A stretch of DNA of 64,000 nucleotides from Escarpia spicata (taxonomy: Eukaryota; Annelida; Polychaeta; Sabellida; Siboglinidae), in the NCBI GenBank assembly GCA_963995525.1, contig OZ023217.1:2138627-2202626 (forward strand), written 5' to 3'. Positions within the stretch are counted from its first letter, which is position 1, and each line of letters begins with the position of its first letter. Made by a program: the position numbers and the translations under genes. A model generated the notes under the pieces. It was given only the letters and a program-made list of their open reading frames with translations. It ran no database searches and was not told the DNA's origin. Positions 27,901 through 39,900 of the stretch are shown here, one piece after another.

Positions 27901-30900
27901 AGACTCTTCAAATTGATGAAAGTATAAATAGATATCTTTGAGAATGGTTTTTAATAGAATCACATCAGTAGGTAGATAAATAATTAAATTAGAACAATTT
28001 AAAATCACAATAATTATTAGCAATAGCTAAATGTGAAATAATATAATAAGAGAAATGTTATTAAAAAGTTATGCTGTTACAGTTCCACCCACAATTGACG
28101 AGGCGAACCTGGTCGACAACCCCAAGGTGGTGGTCAACAGAACCGTGCTGCTCGAGTGCCCCGTGGAAGGTATACCTCCGCCCGAGGTGCGCTGGCTCAA
28201 GGACATGCTGCCTCTGATCCTCACCAAGTTCATGACCCTTGTGAGCGATGGGCGACAGTTGGAGATCGCAAACGCCCAGGTATCTGACACAGCTGTCTAC
28301 ACCTGCATCGCCGTCAACGAGGCAGGCGAACTCACGAGGAACTTCGAACTCGATGTACTTGGTATGTATCATGCTTTCTTCCTGTGGTCCTACTTGGTAA
28401 GGATCGTGCTTTTTTCCTGTGGTCCTACTTGGTAAGGATCATGCTTTCTTCCTGTGGTCCTACTTGGTAAGGATCATGCCTTCTTCCTGTAGTCCTATTT
28501 GGTATCATGCCTTCTTCTTCCTGTGATCCTACTTGGTAAGTATCATGCCTTCTTCTTCCTGTGGTCCTACTTGGTAAGTATCACGCCTCCTTCTACATGT
28601 GGTTCTTACTTGGTAATAACCACATTTTCTTCTTCCATCTGGTCCCAGGCTGAATGGGGGTAAGCATCACGTTCTGTCGAGCCGCAGATAGTTAAACACA
28701 AAATAACTTGAATGACCAATTAATTGAAACTTGGCATATTTATGAGTATATAAAACACATGTCTGTTCATGTTAAAATATGTTATGTGTGATTAGCTTGA
28801 GTGAAATAAGCAATCAGTTTAATGAAAGACTGTATCAATTTTTCATGAAATTGATTTGAAGTGAGACATGCAAAACCATTTCATCGACGAGGAACACATT
28901 TAAACGTAGCCAGTATGTGACCTGTTCCTAGCTAGTGCAGTCATTACCACTACAGTGGTCTGTCTGTCCTGCAGTGCCGGCCTACATCATAGACTTTGAC
29001 CAGTTGGACAAGGTGTATGTGATAGAGAACCGGACGGCATACATTGAGTGTGACGCAAACGGCATCCCACCCCCCGCCATCATGTGGATGAAGGACCGCT
29101 TGCCCATCGACGACCTCGACGTCTTCAAGACCAAGATGAGGCTGCTCAACAATGGCCGTCAGTTGGAGATACGCAACGTGAAGGTGGAGGATGGAGGACG
29201 CTATACCTGTGTCGCCACCAACAAGGCCGGGCAGCAGGAGAAGACCAGCAAGCTCAAAGTGCAAGGTACATATTTAGTTGGGTCGTTCACCTAGGCAAGC
29301 ATGCTTTTTCTGTAGCTGCACCTGAAGTCTTGAACGAACTCCCCATCACATTGATTATCTTAAACAATAGCCACCTTCTGCTAAAACATAAGATATATTG
29401 ATTCCAAATTGTGTTTCCACCCTAAATCCTAGATCCCTCTCGCTGATGATGATTTTCATCACATGATATTTCTTAATAGTAGTGACTTGTTGCACATTTG
29501 AGCTCAGGTTCTGAAGGATTTATTATTAGTAGTAGTTCATTATACATATTACGCAGTGGCATATTTAGGGAGGGTGCCATTGGGTCATGTCTCCCTTTGA
29601 CAAGTTTTTTTTTATTTTGTCTGGAATAAACTGTTAAATCACTACATTTTAATATGGAAAGCTAATGGGTGGCTAAGCTTGGCCTTCCAAAATCCTAGAT
29701 ATGTCAATGCCATGATGAAATGGATCCCATATTGATTATAACTTGTATTTATTGTAACTTCAGGAACTTGTCAAACAGTGAAAACTTGTAAAGTAAAAAT
29801 GTGTAAATATAGATTATAAATCTCGAACACGGATGTGCAAAGTCTCTCTCTCTCTCTGTATGTACATTGTTCTAGTTCTGCCGCTGATCCCTGACACTGT
29901 ATGTACATTGTTCTAGTTCCGCCACTGATCCCTGACACTGTATGTACATTGTTCTAGTTCTGCCGCTGATCCCTGACACTATGTACATTGTTCTAGTTCT
30001 GTCACTGATCCCTGACACTATGTACATTGTTCTAGTTCTGCCGCTGATCCCTGACACTATGTACATTGTTCTAGTTCTGTCACTGATCCCTGACACTGTA
30101 TGTACATTGTTCTAGTTCTGCCGCTGATCCCTGACACTATGTACATTGTTCTAGTTCTGTCACTGATCCCTGACACTATGTACATTGTTCTAGTTCTGCC
30201 GCTGATCCCTGACACTATGTACATTGTTCTAGTTCTGTCACTGATCCCTGACACTGTATGTACATTGTTCTAGTTCTGCCGCTGATCCCTGACACTGTAT
30301 GTACATTGTTCTAGTTCCGCCGCTGATCCCTGACACTGTATGTACATTGTTCTAGTTCCACCGCTGATCCCCGGCAGTGGTGTGGTGGAGGATTTGGCAG
30401 TGGTGGTGCGTCAGTCACTGCGCATGGAGTGTGAGCCAACCGGGGACCCAAAGCCCAAGGTGTCCTGGTACAAGGACGGTAAGCTGCTGGTGGCCAAGAA
30501 GAACCGCTACATGCGCATGATGCACGGCGGCAAGGTGCTGCAGATCATGGCCGCCCGAGTCAAGGACACCGGCAAGTACACATGCAAGGCAGAGAACATT
30601 GCTGGAGAGGCACAGAAACGATTCACGCTCGCTGTTCACGGTAGGCCATTTCTTGCTTTGTTGGTAATAAATGTCATGACATGTATTTTCTTAATTATTA
30701 TTTCATAACAGTATAGTATACATAATTTTATATATGATATAACAAGTATTGTTTTTGATTACAATGTCTTATTTTTAATATATTCTCTGTGTGTCTTTGT
30801 AAAGCACTGTGAACTACACTGGATGTGGCACTGTATAAAATAAATATCATTATTAAGATAAATAACATTTTCGCGTCACAGACATGAAGTCTACGGATAA

Positions 30901-33900
30901 CTAAAAATATCTTTTTAGAATCTCCAGTTGGTTTTCAACGAAGCTTCTGTGATCATCATGGTGCCCTCACTTTCAGTACATTGACACCTTTAGGAAATAA
31001 CAACAGAATCCAGTATAAATCAACATGCTGATATAACAGCTTCAGGATAATATGATGCATTCTCCTATTTCAATTATATGTCACCTGTCTGGGCATTAAG
31101 TCACACAGACCAGTTGTGGACATAAACCAAAATAATCTGTCAGTGTCCAGTTTATTTCCATCAACAAGCAATCCCAAACTAATAAAATACCTGCATTTAT
31201 GAACCCATATATATATTAGAAAACAACAGACCATGTGAATCAAAATGACCTCGTTTCTCAAAACATTGCTTTTTAAAGATTGTTTCAATTTTAGCAATAA
31301 TTAAAAAACTACTGAAAATATTTCAAAAAATTTTAAGCTCATGATCTGTAGAACCCAAAAAGGTACACAACTCAATTTCACAATGTTGTGACTTAATACC
31401 CATTTTGCTGTGCTAGGTCCTTATAAAACATGAGTCTAGTGATCTCATCCACATTATTCGTGCAGTTCCTCCGACCATTGAGAACTCGCAGCGTATCGTG
31501 GTGAAGTCGACCGTGATCGGACAGTCAATCACCCTCGAATGTCTTGCCTCTGGTACCCCCAAACCACGCATCAAGTGGATCCGAGAGGATGAACCCCTCT
31601 CCTTCATCACCAACCCCAACCTTCTGATGATTGATGGAGGCAAGAGACTTCGCATCATCAACACCCAGCTGATTGAGGTTGGCGGCTACACTTGCGTGGC
31701 CACCAACGTCGCTGGAAATGCAACCAAGGAATTCTTGCTCAAAGTGCTGGGTTTGTGGAGCTTCGTTTTGCTGTTATCTGTCTTGCTTTAGTTAATATCA
31801 TGCTTTTAGTTTTTATCATTTCAGGTCGATTTTATTGTGTAAAAGGTGCTAGAGTAAGTGGTGGTTGCTGTATAGTCCTATTGTGTTAATAGTGGCTGCT
31901 ATGGAAACGTAGTGTAGGGGTCATTCCATGTGAACGCAACCAAAATTCCTGAAATTTGTTGCCATCATCTCTTAGATTTTTGAATAAATCAGTTTGGTGA
32001 AAAACTACTGAAGCTAGAACACTCAAATTTTGTATTCTTGCTTATCTTTCCAAAGGCTTTCACCAAGCTGGTTCATTCATGGTTGCGTTCACACGGAAAT
32101 ACCCCTAGAATAGTGGTTGGTATGTAAAGCTGTAGTAATATTGATGGTTGCTATGGAAGCATTCATTGTAAATGGTGGTTGATATGGAAACATACAGTGT
32201 AAATGGAGGTTGCTATGTAAAGAAGTAGTGATACTAGTGGTTGCTATGGAAAAATCAGCTGTAAATGGTGATTGCTATGAAACACATAATGTCAATGGCT
32301 GCTACATAGACCTGTAGTGACATCGTTGGTTGCCATGGAGACCTACAGTGTTGCATATGGTGTGCACAGTTCCTCCTACAATAGAGGAGGGTCTGACGGA
32401 GGTGGCTGCGACGGTGAACACTCGTACGTCCCTGGAGTGTGAGACTCTCGGTCTGCCGGAGCCCTCCGTGTCATGGAAGAAGGATGGAGAGACGATCCGC
32501 AGCAGTGGGCCACGCTACCGCATGCACCGCTCCGGCACTCTCGAGTTCTCCACGGTGAACGTCATCGACACGGGCGTGTATGAGTGCATCGCAGAGAACG
32601 CTGCTGGCATGGTGTCACGTGAGATCACGCTCAAAGTGCTAGGTAGGCATGTGTTGCATCTTCTTATATCAGAGTAGTGTTTTGTTAATATAGGCACAAT
32701 TGTTTTGACAATAGTATCATCTTTTCATCCTCTTCCTGTGTTACTATAATTAAGCTTATGTTTCTATGTATATATGCGGGCATGTTAATGTTTTCCTCTT
32801 AGACGGCTTTAATCTTGAGTGCCAAGCTTTTCTATGACCCTAGGGGTTGAATGCAAGACCAATATTTGTTCATAATACCCCATATATGTCAATATTTTCA
32901 TCTTTTATAGGGTAAATCTGTTGTTCAGATTGTAACGCGTAAGATGTGGATTAGACATAAAATGTAACAATCGCTGGAACCATACAAAGATGGCATATAC
33001 TTAAGAAAAACAGCCCTTGCGTCATGGACTAACATATATACATACACAAGCTTGATTGTAATAAGGCAGAGAATAATAGAAGTAAGATAAATCCATCCGA
33101 CTGTAATCAACTCCTACAGCCAAGTACAATGTATGTGTGCAGTGCCCCCGACCATAGAGATGGAGGGGCCACTGAAACGCAGGGTGATCAAGGGAGAGGA
33201 GGTGAAGTTGGACTGCAAGGCATCGGGCGTGCCCAAGCCTCGCATTGCCTGGCAGAAGGGCACCAGAGTCCTTGGTCACACCGCAGGTAAGTGACACGTC
33301 TACTAGCAGGGTGTGTGCGCAATCCTCGAAAGTCTTAAACTGAATAACAGGTTTTAGGGCCGTGAAACATCTTACCATTAGCAAAACAAATCTATAGAAT
33401 TCTGTAGAAAATATGCTACAGGAAATCTAACAGGACTTTTGTACAATTCTGTAGAATGTGAGAAACATACAGGCCTTAGCCAGAAATAATTTTTGCCAGT
33501 CTTAGACTAATCAAAAGTGTGCCTTTTAGTGTGTGAGCAAACAAGCCGCATGGAAGCCATTCACGTCAGTCACTGCCATTATTAGCCACTTAGCCAGTTG
33601 AGTTTTTTCAGTGACAATTTTAGCTATTTATTTACTTAGTACCGATCCATTCGATTTGTTTCACTATCTGTTGTGCCAGAGAATGTAATTAATGTGGGCC
33701 CCTAAACTTGGAACTATTGGTTAATCTAGTGACCAGCTGGCCCCCTCCAAATTCCACCCGTCTTATCAGTTGTAGTTACCTGTCTTGACCAGTCGTCTGC
33801 CAGTCTTAAAGACGGGCAGATGGGTCTCTGGCTAGGCCCCTCGGGAAACATGTACACAGGTTTACTGGCGGGTGTATGCACAATCATATCCTCAAATGTC

Positions 33901-36900
33901 TTGAACTGAATAACATGTTTTAGAACATTGAAACAGTCTTAAGAACTGGATTTTTCAAATAAATATCTTAAATTTTATTTGTAACATTTGTTACTGTTGT
34001 GCAGAATAAGTACTGGAGACCACTGAGCAAATTAATCGACTGCTACAGTTTGATCACAAATGGTTTCTGAATTTGTTTTTGTTGTCATTATATATGTATT
34101 TGTCATGGAAGGATGTCCTACATTTATAAAGATTCTATCTTAAAAAGGTCTTAAATCTGACAAGCACAAAGCTGATAAATAACACAAGTCAAACATTTAA
34201 ATGAAATGGTTGAATTAAGATGTTTAGTCCAACATAATAATGTAGCCAAATTTATTTGTTTGCCTTTGAAAGAAATATATCTACAAGCAGCACGCAGACT
34301 ATTGCCAGGCTCGCTGATATGATCACAATATATTAAAAACAATATATAAAAAATATCTTTTATAAGATGTGAACAACATTATCCCCATTACACAAACTTT
34401 CTACCATTAAATCACTGATTTATTTGTCTTGTTCAGCGTACCAGCAGCTGCCGAGTGGAGCATTGCATATAAAGAGCGCAGAAATCCGTGATTCGGGCAT
34501 CTATATCTGCATAGCGCAGAACAACGCAGGCAATGACATCAGACAGATGAGTCTGGAAGTACAAGGTATGTAACCTTCTGTCGCATGAAACCACATTTCT
34601 AAGACGTATAGCAATGCACTAGTTCCATGAGATAAATAAACCCCTGAGCCATACAGCTCAACTTTAGTGGACTCGGCATCAGAAACATATACTGAGGCTA
34701 GAGACAATGGTGGATATTTGGCTACAAATGGTTTTTGTGTATTAATTGTGTTGTGGCTGAATGCTTCCCAGAGAAATTGATAAGGTGTTCGACTGAACAG
34801 GTCTGCCAGGGAGTAAAGTGTAAAGCGCTTTGAGCAGTCCTAAGAAATGGATACTGCGCTACATAAGAACTTACCTTTAAAAATTTCATGTTGACGTATC
34901 CAAATAAATTATACCTGGTAGAGGCTTTTGTCTGAGGTATTACACCGACTTTTCAGTACCTATGATATTGTATGTCATAGATACGAGGGCAATCACAATC
35001 TGCCTCACATGTACGATGACGTCATACAGCATCATAGGTACTGAAGAAGTTGACGTGATACGTCAGACAGAAGCCTCTAACAGATAAACTTTGTTTGGAT
35101 ACGTCAAAATTCAATATTTTTATTTAAAAAGACCTATCCTAAAGAATCTTCTGTTACTTTTACCTTACTTTTACTGCAGTAGTACACACAATGTGTGGTG
35201 CGATACATTGGTTGCTGCAAGCTATGTCTCTCTCAGTGCCTCCCACCATCGAGGAACAGAAGCAGGAGTTCATCGTGACAGAGAACAACAAGTTGACCCT
35301 GCCGTGTAGAGCGAACGGTATCCCCCCACCCCAGATCACCTGGAGGAAGGATGGTGAGCCGATTGCACTCAACAACTTCAGGTTCCGCATCCTGCGCACT
35401 GGCTGGCTCGTCATTCCCATCACCAGGTAACAAGTCTCTTTCTTCTTGCTCCCTTATAGGGTCGGGGCCACATCACTTCTTTCCGACACAGTCTGTTACT
35501 AGTTTTTATATATTAATTAATATAATGTTCTTAAGACTATACCCACTACATTGAAGGTATATTGCCTGCCAAATTGTGTTCAGTACACCCGTAACAACAG
35601 TCACAATTTGAAGGTTTTGATTGATTGATTTATTCAATATAAAATGTAAGCTGGTACATACATAAAATATAAATACAGGGTACATTAAATATAAAGGATG
35701 ACACAAGAAAGTGCAGCACTTGTTTCCATTGGGGTCCTTGAAACCACCACGACCATGGAAACATGTTTAAATAATAAACACAAATATCCAGTTTCAAAAC
35801 AAGACTTATTGGCAATAATGCTCAAGTGGGTTGAGTTAACCGCAATACCTGTTGATGTTCAACAAGTTCCCATTTTCCCTTGTTCAACACAGCAGACTTC
35901 CGGTTAGAAATTAGATAGATGACCAGATTGTCTCCCTTTAATGTTCTCCATCTCCCCCTGTTGTCTGCCGTCATCCTCCATTCTTGGCAGCTCGTACCTT
36001 TCCACTGTCGGTATTGTATTGGTAAATTAAATTGTTTCGAGCTAATACATTTTTTTATATTTTCTTTCTTTCGATAATTGATAAATTGAATGATGTTTTT
36101 AGAATCGTTCGTAGAATTGTATTTATATATTCTGTATTTATATATTCACAGCATATACAATCTGTGAGTAGTGAGTATCAGTGGGGTTGTGCAGTATGTG
36201 CGTTATAGCGAGATTACCGGTATGGGCAGGTAGTAGACAATACAAACTAGTCCTGTTGTGGAGTGGTGTGGCTTCATAGTTAGAGCATTGGACACTCAGT
36301 CAAAAGGTTCCTCACTTGAATCCTCCTGCTGCCGTTTCAAACTTTGGGCAAGTTTGTTACTTCACATCACTTCTGTTCATTCTGCTGTATGAGAGAGTAC
36401 CTGGCAATAGACAGAGATGGATGTTTGTATATGAATAGTCTTCGCACAGCAGTTGCAGCATGGCTGAATGCTTTCCCAAGGTGGTGTTTGATCGAACAAG
36501 TCTGCCAGGCAGTAAAGTGTAAAGCACTTTGAGCACACCCAGGGCTGCCTACCATTACGGATTTTCCGTAATCATTACGGAAATTCTCCTCATATTATGG
36601 CATTATGGAAACTGCCATCATATTACGGAAATAAAAATATCCGACTACAGAAAATGGTACACATTAAAGAATTGCTAAACCTATAAATAATGCTGCTCCA
36701 GATGCCCTGAAGAAACTGTCATCATTCACTTGTTACAATTTCTCAACAAATGTTTAGTCCACTACAAGTCCTATGATGTAAGTCAGGTGACGTCATCGAA
36801 TGCTGTGTACAATGTTACAACTTCAACTGTCAGCAGCCTGCTGATGACTGCCGTGGCACGTGGACATATTACTAGTACATCAAAATAAGTATTATAATTG

Positions 36901-39900
36901 CTGTAATTGCAATAGAAAACTATCATATTTTTATTCAAATTTTTTTAATTTGAATACAATAATTACAATAATTTAACATTGTCATTGACTGTTAGTAATA
37001 TAGTTTCCTGCTGTGTGTTGTAAATTTAGAAGCTCATTGGATGATTATTGGCTAATCACTGTCTTTCTCACGTTGATGCTCTACAGACAAAACACTTGGG
37101 AATGTCTGGCCATGCATGCACTTTGACAGCTGTAATTAACACAGTGTAACTTATTGGATGTTGCTAAACAAGCATCTCTTTGAAGTGCTAAGATGACCTT
37201 AACTGTGACAGAAGTTACAGTGTAGCAACACAATATGTTGAAACAAAGTATATCTACTTTTAATTATTAAATTAGTAACTTCCTGGATTCCCAGATACAG
37301 TGAAAGGGCTAGGCTTGTCACAGTATCTACTTCAGAGAAAGGGTTGATTGGCAAACTTGTGGACTGGGGAGTGGGGGGGGGAGGTAGGTATGGGGGGGTC
37401 ATTACAGAAATTGTTTTTTGTCAGGTAGGCATCCCTGCAGTCCTAAGGACTGGATACTGCGCTATATAAACACATACGTTACATTCTGTTTCCACTGTTG
37501 ATATTTAATTGGTAAATCAAGTTTGTATACTTGATACATTAGTATCCTTATGTTCTTTCTAGAGTTGTCCGTTGTTCCTGAAGTGCGGGGTGAGGCTAGC
37601 TTGCACCAATAGTGTTCTAGAGTTGTCCGTTGTTCCTGAAGTGCGGGGTGAGGCTAGCTTGCACCAATAGTGTTCTAGAGTTGTCCGTTGTTCCTGAAGT
37701 GCGGGTTGAGGCTAGCTTGCACCAATAGTGTTCTAGAGTTGTCCGTTGTTCCTGAAGTGCGGGGTGAGGCTAGCTTGCACCAATAGTGTTCTAGAGTTGT
37801 CCGTTGTTCCTGAAGTGCGGGGTGAGGCTAGCTTGCACCAATAGTGTTCTAGAGTTGTCCGTTGTTCCTGAAGTGCGGGGTGAGGCTAGCTTGCACCAAT
37901 AGTGTTCTAGAGTTGTCCGTTGTTCCTGAAGTGCGGGTTGAGGCTAGCTTGCACCAATAGTGTTCTAGAGTTGTCCGTTGTTCCTGAAGTGCGGGGTGAG
38001 GCTAGCTTGCACCAATAGTGTTCTAGAGTTGTCCGTTGTTCCTGAAGTGCGGGGTGAGGCTAGCTTGCACCAATAGTGTTCTAGAGTTGTCCGTTGTTCC
38101 TGAAGTGCGGGGTGAGGCTAGCTTGCACCAATAGTGTTCTAGAGTTGTCCGTTGTTCCTGAAGTGCGGGGTGAGGCTAGCTTGCACCAATAGTGTTCTAG
38201 AGTTGTCCGTTGTTCCTGAAGTGCGGGGTGAGGCTAGCTTGCACCAATAGTGTTCTAGAGTTGTCCGTTGTTCCTGAAGTGCGGGTTGAGGCTAGCTTGC
38301 ACCAATAGTGTTCTAGAGTTGTCCGTTGTTCCTGAAGTGCGGGGTGAGGCTAGCTTGCACCAATAGTGTTCTAGAGTTGTCCGTTGTTCCTGAAGTGCGG
38401 GGTGAGGCTAGCTTGCACCAATAGTGTTCTAGAGTTGTCCGATGTTCCTGAAGTGCGGGGTGAGGCTAGCTCTTGCACCAATAATGTTCTAGAGTTGTCC
38501 GTTGTTCCTGAAGTGCGGGGTGAGGCAAACTTGCACCAATAGTGTTCTAGAGTTGTCCGTTGTTCCTGAAGTGCGGGGTGAGGCTAGCTTGCACCAATAG
38601 TGTTCTAGAGTTGTCCGTTGTTCCTGAAGTGCGGGTTGAGGCTAGCTTGCACCAATAGTGTTCTAGAGTTGTCCGTTGTTCCTGAAGTGCGGGGTGAGGC
38701 TAGCTTGCACCAATAGTGTTCTAGAGTTGTCTGTTGTTCCTGAAGTGCGGGGTGAGGCTAGCTTGCACCAATAGTGTTCTAGAGTTGTCCGTTGTTCCTG
38801 AAGTGTGGGGTGAGGCTAGCTTGCACCAATAGTGTTCTAGAGTTGTCCGTTGTTCCTGAAGTGCGGGGTGAGGCTAGCTTGCACCAATAGTGTTCTAGAG
38901 TTGTCCGTTGTTCCTGAAGTGCGGGGTGAGGCTAGCTTGCACCAATAGTGTTCTAGAGTTGTCTGTTGTTCCTGAAGTGCGGGGTGAGGCTAGCTTGCAC
39001 CAATAGTGTTCTACAGTTGTCCGTTGTTCCTGAAGTGCGGGGTGAGGCTAGCTTGCACCAATAGTGTTCTACAGTTGTCCGTTGTTCCTGAAGTGCGGGG
39101 TGAGGCTAGCTTGCACCAATAGTGTTCTAGAGTTGTCCGTTGTTCCTGAAGTGCGGGGTGTGTCTAGCTTGCACCAATAGTGTTCTAGAGTTGTCCGTTG
39201 TTCCTGAAGTGCGGGGTGAGGCTAGCTTGCACCAATAGTGTTCTAGAGTTGTCCGATGTTCCTGAAGTGCGGGGTGAGGCTAGCTCTTGCACCAATAATG
39301 TTCTAGAGTTGTCCGTTGTTCCTGAAGTGCGGGGTGAGGCAAACTTGCACCAATAGTGTTCTAGAGTTGTCCGTTGTTCCTGAAGTGCGGGGTGAGGCTA
39401 GCTCTTGCACCAATAGTGTTCTAGAGTTGTCCGTTGTTCCTGAAGTGCGGGGTGAGGCTAGCTTGCACCAATAGTGTTCTAGAGTTGTCCGTTGTTCCTG
39501 AAGTGCGGGGTGAGGCTAGCTTGCACCAATAGTGTTCTAGAGTTGTCCGTTGTTCCTGAAGTGCGGGGTGAGGCTAGCTTGCACCAATAGTGTTCTAGAG
39601 TTGTCCGTTGTTCCTGAAGTGCGGGGTGAGGCTAGCTTGCACCAATAGTGTTCTAGAGTTGTCCGTTGTTCCTGAAGTGCGGGGTGAGGCTAGCTTGCAC
39701 CAATAGTGTTCTAGAGTTGTCCGTTGTTCCTGAAGTGCGGGGTGAGGCTAGCTTGCACCAATAGTGTTCTAGAGTTGTCCGTTGTTCCTGAAGTGCGGGT
39801 TGAGGCTAGCTTGCACCAATAGTGTTCTAGAGTTGTCCGTTGTTCCTGAAGTGCGGGGTGAGGCTAGCTTGCACCAATAGTGTTCTAGAGTTGTCCGTTG

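Larger units (their letters stand above)
34566..35236 (+). other. Intron Ig20-Ig21
   Basis: 671 bp with a 3' SINE piece and a fold-back element, detailed separately. Confidence 0.75.
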
